From Mariprofundaceae bacterium (GTDB lineage Bacteria; Pseudomonadota; Zetaproteobacteria; Mariprofundales; Mariprofundaceae): a DNA stretch of 6,011 nucleotides. The stretch is taken from assembly GCA_030950975.1 (NCBI GenBank), contig JAUZQL010000070.1:1-6011 (forward strand), given 5' to 3'. Shown in pieces: positions 1 through 6,011 of the stretch. A program made the translations under genes and the position numbers. Below the pieces are notes generated by a model. The model ran no database searches, had not been told where the DNA came from, and saw nothing but the letters and a program-made list of their open reading frames with translations. The number at the start of each line of letters is the position of its first letter. The first letter of the stretch is position 1.

Positions 1-50
1 ACCAAGGCTTCATCACCATGTATTTCTGCTACATAAACTGTTTGACGCAT
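1..50 (-). CDS. 5' end of an unidentified divergent gene (partial)
   Basis: Reading leftward from an ATG at 50-48, an open frame of 16 full codons continues to the window edge; it reads MRQTVYVAEIHGDEAL and then a partial codon. An in-frame GTG at 59-57 would add three residues and cannot be excluded. A perfect TATAAT hexamer lies on the same strand just upstream (73-68), but I see no convincing Shine-Dalgarno sequence. The fragment is too short to assign a family and I do not recognise it. The gene is head-to-head with mreB and would share the intergenic region at 51-198. The reading frame and start are only moderately certain, because an open frame this short can occur by chance. Confidence 0.4.
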   Translation of the reverse strand, partial: MRQTVYVAEIHGDEAL

Positions 51-67
51 GAGCGACACTTTAACTG

Positions 68-73
68 ATTATA
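68..73 (-). promoter_or_regulatory. Candidate -10 box for the divergent gene
   Basis: On the minus strand this hexamer is a perfect sigma-70 TATAAT. It lies 17 bases before the ATG at 50-48, so transcription would begin only about 10-12 bases upstream of the start codon. No good -35 sits at normal spacing; a perfect TTGACA exists on the same strand at 110-105, but it is 31 bases from this -10, too far to pair with it. In an AT-rich spacer a chance match is quite possible. Confidence 0.3.
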
Positions 74-118
74 TAGCCACCACCACTGCTATTTATTGAA
101 AGCCTGTCAAGTGCAAGG

Positions 119-147
119 TTTACCTTCAAGCATTCCGCAACTATGCT
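119..147 (+). promoter_or_regulatory. Weak candidate promoter of the mreB operon
   Basis: TTTACC at 119-124 (four of six matches to TTGACA) is followed after 17 bases by TATGCT at 142-147 (four of six matches to TATAAT). This would place the transcript start near 154, at the beginning of the pyrimidine-rich leader and about 45 bases before mreB. A TTGAAA at 96-101 is a better -35 by itself but has no good -10 at matching distance. This is a by-eye match only. Confidence 0.2.
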
Positions 148-198
148 ACGCCATTCATTTTTCCTTTCATTTCTTTCATTAAATAGGTTCCCTACATT

Positions 199-1236
199 AT
201 GTTACAAAACTTTTTCGGTCTTTTCTCACGTGATATTTCCATTGATTTAGGCACAGCAAATACACTCATTTATGTTCGTGGTGAAGGCATTATACTCAAC
301 GAACCTTCTGTCGTCGCTGTTTATGAAGGCAATGGTCGCAATAATCGCAAGGTTCTTGCCGTAGGTGCCGAAGCCAAACGTATGCTTGGGCGTACACCTG
401 ATTCTATTTCTGCCATTCGCCCGCTTAAAGATGGGGTCATTGCTGATTTCGTGATTACAGAAGAAATGTTGAAACAATTTATTCGCAAAGTACATAAGCG
501 CTCTTGGGGTCTCGCCCCTCGTATTGTTATTTGCGTACCTTATGGTTCAACACCTGTAGAACGCCGTGCGATTCGTGAATCCGCTCTTTCCGCAGGTGCG
601 CGCCAAGTCTTTTTGATTGAAGAACCAATGGCAGCATGCATTGGTGCGGATCTTCCTGTAACCGAAGCTTCAGGCTCTATGGTTGTGGATATTGGTGGCG
701 GAACAGCGGAAATTGCTGTCATCAGTTATGGTGGTATTGTGGATTCTCGCTCTGTACGTGTTGGTGGTGATAAAATGGATGATGCCATCATCAACCATTT
801 GCGTCGTAAATATAGTTTACTTGTTGGCGCACCAACTGCTGAACGCATTAAAATCAATTTGGGCAGTGCGTATCCTCAAGAAGAACGCCGTGATATGGAA
901 GTCAAAGGGCGTGATTTAATCAACGGCGTGCCTAAAACATTGCTCTTAGATGATTCAGAAATTTTGGAAGCACTGACTGATTCCGTCAATGCCATTGTTG
1001 AAGGCGTTAAAGTTTGTTTAGAAAAAACACCACCTGAATTAGCCGCTGATATTGTCGATAAAGGGATTGTTTTAACAGGTGGTGGCGCACTTTTAGTGGG
1101 TTTGGATCAATTATTACGCGAAGAAACAGGTTTACCCGTCACTGTTGCTGAAAACGCCTTGGATTGTGTTGTACTGGGTTCTGGACGTGTTCTGGAAGAA
1201 TTGGATCACATGCGGGGCGTTCTTTTCGAGGAATAA
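199..1236 (+). CDS. mreB: Rod shape-determining protein MreB (bacterial actin)
   Basis: MreB is an ATP-binding actin homologue that forms short antiparallel double filaments on the inner face of the cytoplasmic membrane and orients the elongasome (MreCD, RodA, PBP2). At 345 residues it matches the family's usual length of about 340-350. The N-terminus (residues 1-9, MLQNFFGLF) is a short amphipathic membrane-binding segment. The phosphate-1 loop is DLGTANT at 16-22, a LIEEPMAA stretch at 139-146 holds the expected hydrolysis-region glutamate, phosphate-2 is DIGGGTAE at 164-171, and the adenosine motif LTGGGALL is at 292-299. The ATG start is supported by the conserved N-terminus, although its ribosome site is weak (AGG at 185-187). 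A mild oddity is VPYG at 113-116, where many homologues have Cys or Ser in place of Tyr. It is the first gene of the shape operon, and its last codons contain the ribosome site of mreC. Confidence 0.98.
   Translation: MLQNFFGLFSRDISIDLGTANTLIYVRGEGIILNEPSVVAVYEGNGRNNRKVLAVGAEAKRMLGRTPDSISAIRPLKDGVIADFVITEEMLKQFIRKVHKRSWGLAPRIVICVPYGSTPVERRAIRESALSAGARQVFLIEEPMAACIGADLPVTEASGSMVVDIGGGTAEIAVISYGGIVDSRSVRVGGDKMDDAIINHLRRKYSLLVGAPTAERIKINLGSAYPQEERRDMEVKGRDLINGVPKTLLLDDSEILEALTDSVNAIVEGVKVCLEKTPPELAADIVDKGIVLTGGGALLVGLDQLLREETGLPVTVAENALDCVVLGSGRVLEELDHMRGVLFEE
1228..1231 (+). promoter_or_regulatory. Shine-Dalgarno that fixes the mreC TTG start
   Basis: GAGG lies in the last two sense codons of mreB (GAG GAA TAA) and is followed after 7 bases by TTG at 1239-1241. 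This spacing is close to ideal. It selects the TTG, rather than the in-frame ATG at 1164 inside mreB or the later ATG within the membrane helix, as the mreC start. Confidence 0.75.
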
Positions 1237-1238
1237 TT

Positions 1239-2036
1239 TTGCTAAAGAAGCATCATACATGGCGATACGCTCTACTGTTAGCTGGTATGCTAATATTCGT
1301 TTATGCCGTCGAAAAATTCCCAATAGGGCAGAAAATTTCATTGGGGTTGGCTCAAGCACTTGATATCATCCAAGCTCCCGTCCATTGGGTTGATGATGCC
1401 GCTTTATGGTTCAAGCAGCGTCAACAATTACAACATGATTTGCTTGTAGCACGCCAAACCATGGCGCAACGCAGTTCGCTAGAACAACAAAACCAAAGCT
1501 TACAAGAAGAAAACAAACAACTTCGCTCACTCCTAAAAACCTCAAATATTCAAGGTTACCAATGGTGCGCAGCTCGTGTACTGGGGCATAGCCCTGAACA
1601 AAAGAGTCGACACCTTATTTTGGAAACGCAATCACAGCAGGATGATGTAGTCATTGCTCGCACAGGTTTGGTGGGATTAATTGATCAAAGTCAAGCCCAT
1701 ACGGCTATGGTTCGCACCATTCTTGATGGCTCCATTGCCGTACCTGTCACACTACCTGATTCATCCTTGGCTGCCTTGGTTCGAGGTGAAGGTGACCATT
1801 TAAGTGTTGACTTCATTCCCCTCAATCAAGCCCCTAAAGTGGGTGATGTTTTACAAACCAGTGGTGCTGGTGGGCTATTTCCACCGGGTATTTCCGTTGC
1901 TTACGTCACTCATATTGAACCTGTCGCAGGGCGTATATTTGCCAAAGTAACGGCTGTTCCAACCGCTCATTGGCAACGTGAGGCTTGGTTAGCCATTGCT
2001 TCTCTTCATCATCCCATGAGCCATGTAAACCCATGA
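1239..2036 (+). CDS. mreC: Rod shape-determining protein MreC
   Basis: MreC is a bitopic inner-membrane protein whose periplasmic domain binds and activates PBP2 and assembles with MreD, MreB and RodA during lateral wall growth. From the TTG start the protein has 265 residues: a short basic cytoplasmic tail (KKHHTWR at 3-9), one membrane helix at about 11-25, a Gln/Leu-rich coiled coil at about 57-100, and a beta-rich periplasmic domain at about 107-255. The domain contains the family hallmark TSGAGGLFPPGI at 207-218. E. coli MreC is roughly 100 residues longer, mainly because of a C-terminal extension; the core is complete here. The TTG is chosen because of GAGG 7 bases upstream and a 2-base gap after the mreB stop. 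The next ATG lies inside the membrane helix, and the upstream ATG at 1164 would add 25 residues read out of frame from mreB. The stop overlaps the mreD start (ATGA). Confidence 0.95.
   Translation: MLKKHHTWRYALLLAGMLIFVYAVEKFPIGQKISLGLAQALDIIQAPVHWVDDAALWFKQRQQLQHDLLVARQTMAQRSSLEQQNQSLQEENKQLRSLLKTSNIQGYQWCAARVLGHSPEQKSRHLILETQSQQDDVVIARTGLVGLIDQSQAHTAMVRTILDGSIAVPVTLPDSSLAALVRGEGDHLSVDFIPLNQAPKVGDVLQTSGAGGLFPPGISVAYVTHIEPVAGRIFAKVTAVPTAHWQREAWLAIASLHHPMSHVNP
2033..2036 (+). promoter_or_regulatory. ATGA stop-start overlap coupling mreC to mreD
   Basis: The TGA ending mreC (2034-2036) shares bases with the ATG of mreD (2033-2035). With no strong ribosome site before mreD, this arrangement normally means that translation of the downstream gene depends on termination of the upstream one. 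The coupling is inferred from the overlap alone. Confidence 0.6.
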
Positions 2037-2434
2037 TACAAAGCATCTTATTGTTATCCATTGCAGGACTCATACTCAATTTAGCATTTTCAGATCATTT
2101 TATTCAACCTGATTGGTCTCTGGGTCTTTTACTCGGATCATTACTGGCTCACCGAGGCTATTGGCCTTGGGTTTTTGTGGGAAGTGCCTTACATGATTTA
2201 GTCTTGCACTGCTCACCCTTTGCGACACTACCTTGGATCATGCTAGCCCCTGTACTGATGATTTGGAGCGATGCTCAAGCAGGCCCTAGTTTGGTGCAAC
2301 GCTTTATCATTATGATATTTGTCACCATGAGTTTATGGCTTTGGTACTGGTCACCACAAGCCGTACTATTAACCATGATGTTCACTACGGTTGTTTGGTA
2401 TTTTGTGGCACAAAAACATGCTCAACCAGTTTAA
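2033..2434 (+). CDS. mreD: Rod shape-determining protein MreD
   Basis: MreD is a small polytopic inner-membrane protein that partners MreC and is thought to modulate how MreC activates PBP2. This protein has 133 residues, shorter than E. coli MreD (162), and is almost entirely hydrophobic: segments at about 3-19, 28-40, 43-60, 65-79, 88-106 and 109-127 could give five or six membrane spans. Assignment rests on position between mreC and mrdA, size and hydrophobicity, plus the family-like early segment with LxLxF and QPDW at 26-29 followed by a small-residue helix. The ATG start overlaps the mreC stop by four bases (ATGA) with only a weak GAG upstream, which suggests re-initiation by ribosomes finishing mreC. 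The frame is open further upstream, to 1985, but that part would overlap mreC without a useful start signal. The end overlaps mrdA by 17 bases. Confidence 0.9.
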   Translation: MIQSILLLSIAGLILNLAFSDHFIQPDWSLGLLLGSLLAHRGYWPWVFVGSALHDLVLHCSPFATLPWIMLAPVLMIWSDAQAGPSLVQRFIIMIFVTMSLWLWYWSPQAVLLTMMFTTVVWYFVAQKHAQPV

Positions 2435-4226
2435 TATTCGGCCGCGTTTCGACACGCGCATCACCCTGTTGCAACTTTCAGTCTTTGTCTTGATGCTGTT
2501 ATTGTTATCACGCATGGTTTATTTACAATGGATGCAACACGATGGTTTGATGCTACAAGCTGAGAGAAATCGACTGAATGTCGTCCCCATCCTAGCCACA
2601 CGCGGCACGATTAAAGATCGTTTTGGCAACGGTTTAGCGGTGAATCATGTCTCGTATCAAATATCTATGATTCCCGAACGTGTGGATGATATGAAGCAAA
2701 CCATGGCACGCCTCATTGCCTTTATGCACTGGTCTCCACGACAAATTCGCCGCATTCAGAAACGTATCAAGAAATCACGCAAGGATCGCCCTGTTTTATT
2801 GGCAGATAAATTGACATGGCTACAAATTGCCCCTTTATCTGCGCATCTTCACCACCTACAAGGCATTGATGTTAAAGCAGGCACTCATCGTTATTATCCT
2901 TATAAAGCACTCACATCGCATTTGATTGGTTATTTATCATTGGCACGCCCTGAAGATGTTCGTCAAGGCTTTTTACGCAATGAACATGTCGGACGCAGTG
3001 GTTTGGAACGTATTTTTGAACAACGACTTCATGGGGCTTTAGGCAATCAGCAAGAAGAAGTCGATGCCTTTAATCGCCGCGTCGCTGTCTTAAAACAAAC
3101 ACCTCCAAAGATGGGGCAAGACATTCATTTAAGTCTCAATATTCGTTTACAACAAGCGGCTGCCAAAGCCATGAAAGGGCGTACTGGCGCGGTGGTCGTC
3201 ATGGATGTGCATACAGGCGAAATCCTCACCTTGCTGAGTACACCTGGTATTGATACCAATCATTTTACCTTAGGTTTAGAGCAAGAAGAATGGTCATCAT
3301 GGTTAAATAATCCTCAACGTCCTTTACTGAATCGCACGATTCAAGCGGCTTACCCCCCTGGTTCCGTTTGGAAAATGGTCTCTGCCTTTGCTGGGCTTCG
3401 TCATCATAGCAAATTGGCACGGGGTCATACCCAATGCCCTGGATATGTTCAACTGGCTGATCGAAAATTACGCTGCTGGAAACGCACTGGGCATGGTCGT
3501 GTGAATTTACACGATGCCTTACAACATTCTTGCGATGTCTATTTTTATGAGTTAGGCGACCAGTTGGGTATGCCTGCCTTACGCCAAGAAGCACTCGACT
3601 GGGGCTTTGGTGAAAAAACAGGTATTTTATTGCATCGAGAGTCCCGAGGGCATCTTGCGCCACCCCTTCAACAACTACACAATGGTCGCAAACGCACTTG
3701 GGTACGTGGTGAAACCATGATTACAGCCATTGGACAAGGGCAAACAACGGTCACGCCCATTCAGGTTGCTCGCTTTGCTGCCGCCATTGCCAATGGTGGT
3801 GATATTCTCAAACCTCACTTGGAGTTAGGTAAAAAAGCGGAAGTCATTCGCCATATCGACATACCCAAAGAAGACCTCCAACTCGTGCGTCAAAGCATGT
3901 ATGACGTTGCCAATAAACCCGGTGGCACTGCCTACTATCGACTTCGCCATTCTGCATGGAAAATTGCGGGGAAAACAGGCACAGCTCAAGTCATCGGCAT
4001 GTCTCAAGATGACAAACACAAAAGCAAAGTTCCATCACGAGATAGCCACAAAGATCATGCATGGTTTATGGGTTATGCACCGTATGACCATCCCAAGATT
4101 GCTTTTGCCATTATCGTTGAACATGGGGGGCATGGTGGCAGTGCTGCGGGACCTGTTGCACTGGCAATGATTCACGAATTGGATCAACAAGAAGCTTCTC
4201 ATAAGGCATCCGTCAATGTTCACTGA
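2418..4226 (+). CDS. mrdA: Penicillin-binding protein 2, elongation transpeptidase
   Basis: PBP2 is the class B peptidoglycan DD-transpeptidase of the elongasome; it cross-links glycan strands made by RodA, acts in the periplasm and is the target of mecillinam. With the ATG at 2418 it has 602 residues (E. coli 633). A cytoplasmic tail precedes one membrane helix at about 15-36. The pedestal/dimerisation domain spans about 45-235 (RGTIKDRFG at 62-70). The transpeptidase domain spans about 250-590, with SVWK at 316-319 (nucleophile Ser316), SCD at 371-373 and KTG at 519-521. Cys340, Cys353, His359 and Cys372 form a likely metal site near the second motif. The start overlaps mreD by 17 bases; a TTG at 2391 would add nine residues but has no better ribosome site. 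The 3' end overlaps rodA by 11 bases. PBP2 and RodA act as a physical pair, which fits their adjacency. Confidence 0.97.
   Translation: MLNQFNIRPRFDTRITLLQLSVFVLMLLLLSRMVYLQWMQHDGLMLQAERNRLNVVPILATRGTIKDRFGNGLAVNHVSYQISMIPERVDDMKQTMARLIAFMHWSPRQIRRIQKRIKKSRKDRPVLLADKLTWLQIAPLSAHLHHLQGIDVKAGTHRYYPYKALTSHLIGYLSLARPEDVRQGFLRNEHVGRSGLERIFEQRLHGALGNQQEEVDAFNRRVAVLKQTPPKMGQDIHLSLNIRLQQAAAKAMKGRTGAVVVMDVHTGEILTLLSTPGIDTNHFTLGLEQEEWSSWLNNPQRPLLNRTIQAAYPPGSVWKMVSAFAGLRHHSKLARGHTQCPGYVQLADRKLRCWKRTGHGRVNLHDALQHSCDVYFYELGDQLGMPALRQEALDWGFGEKTGILLHRESRGHLAPPLQQLHNGRKRTWVRGETMITAIGQGQTTVTPIQVARFAAAIANGGDILKPHLELGKKAEVIRHIDIPKEDLQLVRQSMYDVANKPGGTAYYRLRHSAWKIAGKTGTAQVIGMSQDDKHKSKVPSRDSHKDHAWFMGYAPYDHPKIAFAIIVEHGGHGGSAAGPVALAMIHELDQQEASHKASVNVH
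4203..4206 (+). promoter_or_regulatory. Shine-Dalgarno for rodA inside mrdA
   Basis: AAGG lies in the last codons of mrdA, nine bases before the rodA ATG at 4216-4218. It supports this ATG as the rodA start even though it overlaps mrdA by 11 bases, and it gives rodA some independent initiation besides coupling. Confidence 0.55.
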
Positions 4227-5325
4227 AACCCTTTATAAATTAGATAAATTCCTCATCTTTTGTTTACTATGCATTGCAGCATTAGGGCTTACTGTACTAT
4301 ATGCCGCTGTTTACCAAGGTGACCATGCTATTTTTCAAAAACAATGCATCTATTGGGGCGTTGGACTCATCGTTTTTTTTAGCCTGTGTTTTTTGCCTTT
4401 ACGCAGCCTTGGTTTGATTGCTTGGCCTTTTTATATCGTCTCACTTTTATGTCTTGCCTTGGTTCCCATCATTGGTGATGTACATATGGGGGCAAGGCGT
4501 TGGTTGGATTTGGGCGTGGTTTCCTTCCAACCGTCAGAAATGATGAAATGGGCACTTATGTTGGTGTTAGCGCACTGGTTTGCCTCACGAGAACCCAATA
4601 CTTGGAAAAACTTTTTGGTTGCCGTTGTTTTATGTGGCACACCAGCAGCATTGATTGTTATTCAACCTGATTTGGGCACAACCTTGGTATTACTGTTTGC
4701 TGCCATTGTCATGTTGATGATTGCAGGGTTTGCATGGCGATGGTTTTTTCTTGCACTTGCTGCAAGTCCCATCATTGGCTATTTTCTTTGGGGTCATTTG
4801 CATGATTATCAAAAACAACGTGTGTTAACCTTTATCGACCCTCAAAACGATCCTTTGGGTGCTGGCTATCATGTGATTCAATCCATGATTGCCATTGGTT
4901 CAGGCGGTCTTTTTGGCAAAGGTTTTCTTGAAGGAACACAAGTTCGCTTACATTTTTTACCCGAACAACACACCGATTTCATTTTTTCCGTGTTAGCCGA
5001 AGAAGGTGGGCTTGTGGGGGTTAGTATTTTATTGTTTCTTTATGCGATATTGATTTCTCGAATGCTATCGATTGCTCATCATGCCCATAGCCGTTTCGGT
5101 TCGCTACTGGTCACAGGTATCAGTGCTATTTTCATGCTTTATGCGTTTATCAATATCGGCATGGTATCAGGTATTTTACCTGTCGTGGGTGTGCCATTAC
5201 CCTTTATTAGTTATGGTGGTTCAGCTCTACTCACGATGATCACTGCCTTAGGCATTGTCATGCGTGTTGCCATTGAATCCAAAGGCATCATCCCTTGGCA
5301 ACGCGCCAACAACCCTCTGGTTTAA
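4216..5325 (+). CDS. rodA: Peptidoglycan glycosyltransferase RodA (SEDS family)
   Basis: RodA is the SEDS-family glycosyltransferase that polymerises lipid II into glycan strands for side-wall growth, working as a complex with PBP2 in the inner membrane. The 369 residues match E. coli RodA (370) and contain about ten hydrophobic segments. Family motifs are ARRWLDLG at 93-100 with FQPSEMMK at 104-111, IQPDLGTT at 149-156, and PEQHTDFIFSVLAEE at 249-263, whose Asp254 corresponds to the essential catalytic aspartate of RodA. NIGMVSGILPVVGVPLPF at 313-330, followed by ISYGGS at 331-336, completes the signature. FtsW is the main alternative, but adjacency to mrdA, the length and the 'GVVSFQPSE' form favour RodA. 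The start overlaps mrdA by 11 bases and has an AAGG nine bases upstream. In many gammaproteobacteria lytic transglycosylase, rlpA or dacA genes follow; here hemH does. Confidence 0.97.
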   Translation: MFTETLYKLDKFLIFCLLCIAALGLTVLYAAVYQGDHAIFQKQCIYWGVGLIVFFSLCFLPLRSLGLIAWPFYIVSLLCLALVPIIGDVHMGARRWLDLGVVSFQPSEMMKWALMLVLAHWFASREPNTWKNFLVAVVLCGTPAALIVIQPDLGTTLVLLFAAIVMLMIAGFAWRWFFLALAASPIIGYFLWGHLHDYQKQRVLTFIDPQNDPLGAGYHVIQSMIAIGSGGLFGKGFLEGTQVRLHFLPEQHTDFIFSVLAEEGGLVGVSILLFLYAILISRMLSIAHHAHSRFGSLLVTGISAIFMLYAFINIGMVSGILPVVGVPLPFISYGGSALLTMITALGIVMRVAIESKGIIPWQRANNPLV

Positions 5326-5337
5326 AAACAGCGATAC

Positions 5338-5342
5338 AAGGA
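5338..5342 (+). promoter_or_regulatory. Shine-Dalgarno of hemH
   Basis: AAGGA is followed by a 6-base spacer and the ATG at 5349-5351. It lies in the 23-base gap after the rodA stop and is the clearest ribosome site in the window. It supports the ATG even though the frame remains open upstream into rodA. Confidence 0.75.
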
Positions 5343-5348
5343 TTATTC

Positions 5349-6011
5349 ATGCAACAAAAACAAAAAATTGGCATCTTACTGACCAACCTTGGCACACCAG
5401 ATGCCCCCACACCTTCAGCGTTACGACGTTACTTAAAAGAGTTTTTATCGGATCCTCGCGTGGTTGAAATGAACCGTCTTGTATGGTGGTGCATACTCAA
5501 TCTTGTGATTCTCAATATTCGCCCTGCCAAATCAGCACGTTCCTATCAAAGTGTCTGGACGGATGAAGGTTCACCCTTGATGAAATACAGTCTGCAGCAA
5601 CAACAGAAGCTGCAAGCCCAATTCGGCGACACCGCCTCTGTAGAACTTGCCATGCGCTATGGGCAACCATCCATTGCATCGGGTTTAGAAAAACTGCAAG
5701 CCAAAGGATGTGATAAAATGCTTATTTTTCCGCTTTATCCTCAATATTCAGCAACAACCACAGGTTCGACCTTTGATGCCGTCGCCGATGTACTGAAAAC
5801 ATGGCGTTATGTGCCTGAATTACGCATGATTAATAGTTATCACGATCATCCATCTTACATTTCTTCACTTGCCTCAAGTATACGTAAGCATTGGAAAACA
5901 CACGGTCAAGCCGATCGACTGTTAATTTCATTTCATGGCATTCCCCAAGGTTATGCTGAGCAAGGCGATCCTTACCCCATACACTGCAAAAAAACCGCTC
6001 AATTACTAAGC
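5349..6011 (+). CDS. hemH: Ferrochelatase, N-terminal two thirds (partial)
   Basis: Ferrochelatase inserts Fe2+ into protoporphyrin IX to make protoheme, the last step of the classical heme pathway. The frame is open for 221 codons to the right edge; E. coli HemH has 320 residues, so about one third is missing. Visible features are the N-terminal signature GILLTNLGTPDAPTP at 8-22, RRYLKEFLSDPRVVE at 26-40, the GSPLMKYSLQQQQ block at 74-86, MRYGQPSI at 102-109, FPLYPQYSATTTGS at 127-140, and LISFHGIP at 192-199 with His196 matching the metal-binding active-site histidine. The sequence resembles gammaproteobacterial HemH closely. Whether the C-terminus carries the [2Fe-2S] cysteines of some ferrochelatases lies beyond the window. 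It sits 23 bases behind rodA with its own strong ribosome site and no terminator between them, so it is probably co-transcribed with the shape genes. Confidence 0.97.
   Translation, partial: MQQKQKIGILLTNLGTPDAPTPSALRRYLKEFLSDPRVVEMNRLVWWCILNLVILNIRPAKSARSYQSVWTDEGSPLMKYSLQQQQKLQAQFGDTASVELAMRYGQPSIASGLEKLQAKGCDKMLIFPLYPQYSATTTGSTFDAVADVLKTWRYVPELRMINSYHDHPSYISSLASSIRKHWKTHGQADRLLISFHGIPQGYAEQGDPYPIHCKKTAQLLS

Larger units (their letters stand above)
51..198. other. Divergent intergenic region with mreB leader
   Basis: This 148-base AT-rich stretch separates the leftward gene start from mreB and must hold the promoter of the mreB operon. Visible features are a TATAAT on the minus strand at 73-68, a weak plus-strand promoter candidate at 119-147, and a nearly pure pyrimidine run at about 153-180 made of three imperfect copies of a TTTCATT-like word. 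No hairpin terminator or obvious inverted repeat operator was recognised. The mreB start itself has only a weak AGG at 185-187, 11 bases upstream of the ATG. Confidence 0.6.

Noticed and set aside
105..110. Perfect TTGACA on the minus strand as a -35 box
   Set aside because: It is 31 bases from the only good -10 on that strand, and no acceptable -10 lies at 16-18 bases.
1164..1238. ATG-initiated N-terminal extension of mreC inside mreB
   Set aside because: It would add 25 residues with no MreC-like character, read from the mreB coding sequence in another frame, and would push the membrane helix away from the N-terminus; the TTG at 1239 has a well-spaced GAGG.
2391..2417. Upstream TTG start for mrdA
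   Set aside because: It adds only nine residues, deepens the overlap with mreD and has no better ribosome site than the ATG at 2418.
3265..3663. 132-codon open frame on the minus strand within mrdA
   Set aside because: It lies wholly opposite a strongly conserved transpeptidase coding region, and its translation resembles no family I recognise; it is an antisense shadow.
4373..4380. Run of eight T in rodA as a possible programmed frameshift site
   Set aside because: The frame continues through it to a full-length RodA, and a -1 slip would meet a TAG immediately. No downstream stimulatory structure was evident, so it is most simply a Phe-Phe codon run.
5326..5348. Terminator between rodA and hemH
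   Set aside because: The 23-base gap has no GC-rich inverted repeat or T-run; it holds only a short A-run and the hemH ribosome site.
1..6011. A novel defence, mobile or biosynthetic system
   Set aside because: All coding capacity on the + strand is taken up by recognised mre/mrd genes and hemH, with no transposase, integrase, toxin-antitoxin pair, CRISPR-like repeat or unexplained long frame.

Overview
The window carries a near-complete rod-shape (elongasome) operon on the + strand, mreB-mreC-mreD-mrdA(PBP2)-rodA, followed 23 bases later by the first two thirds of hemH (ferrochelatase), which runs off the right edge. At the extreme left is the beginning of a divergent gene that I do not recognise. 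The region between the divergent starts (about 150 bases) is the only substantial non-coding stretch.

Organism: protein similarity, gene order and a Gram-negative type class B PBP2 point to a Pseudomonadota bacterium of moderate to low GC (mid-40s percent or a little lower by eye). HemH closely resembles gammaproteobacterial ferrochelatases. PBP2 instead carries the Cys-rich version of the segment around the second active-site motif, and rodA is not followed by the rlpA/dacA genes common in gammaproteobacteria. A deep-branching gamma- or zetaproteobacterium-like lineage would fit, but this is inference and I cannot name a genus.

Layout: 1-50 (- strand) is the 5' end of an unidentified gene. 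51-198 is the divergent intergenic region with candidate promoter elements and a pyrimidine-rich leader. 199-1236 is mreB. 1239-2036 is mreC, with a TTG start and a good Shine-Dalgarno in the last codons of mreB. 2033-2434 is mreD, 2418-4226 is mrdA, 4216-5325 is rodA, and 5349 to the edge is hemH.

How the genes work together: MreB forms actin-like membrane-bound filaments. MreC (periplasmic, coiled-coil) and MreD (polytopic) link them to the synthetic enzymes. RodA (SEDS glycosyltransferase) polymerises lipid II and PBP2 (transpeptidase) cross-links the strands, producing lateral-wall growth. Gene junctions are extremely tight (2-base gap, then 4-, 17- and 11-base overlaps), which suggests one transcript with translational coupling. 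hemH is metabolically unrelated but is probably read from the same transcript, since no terminator is visible before it.

I see no mobile element, CRISPR array, RNA gene or novel multi-gene system. This is a conserved housekeeping region. The points most worth a second look are the predicted C-C-H-C metal site in PBP2, the non-ATG start of mreC, the hemH linkage and the unidentified divergent gene.
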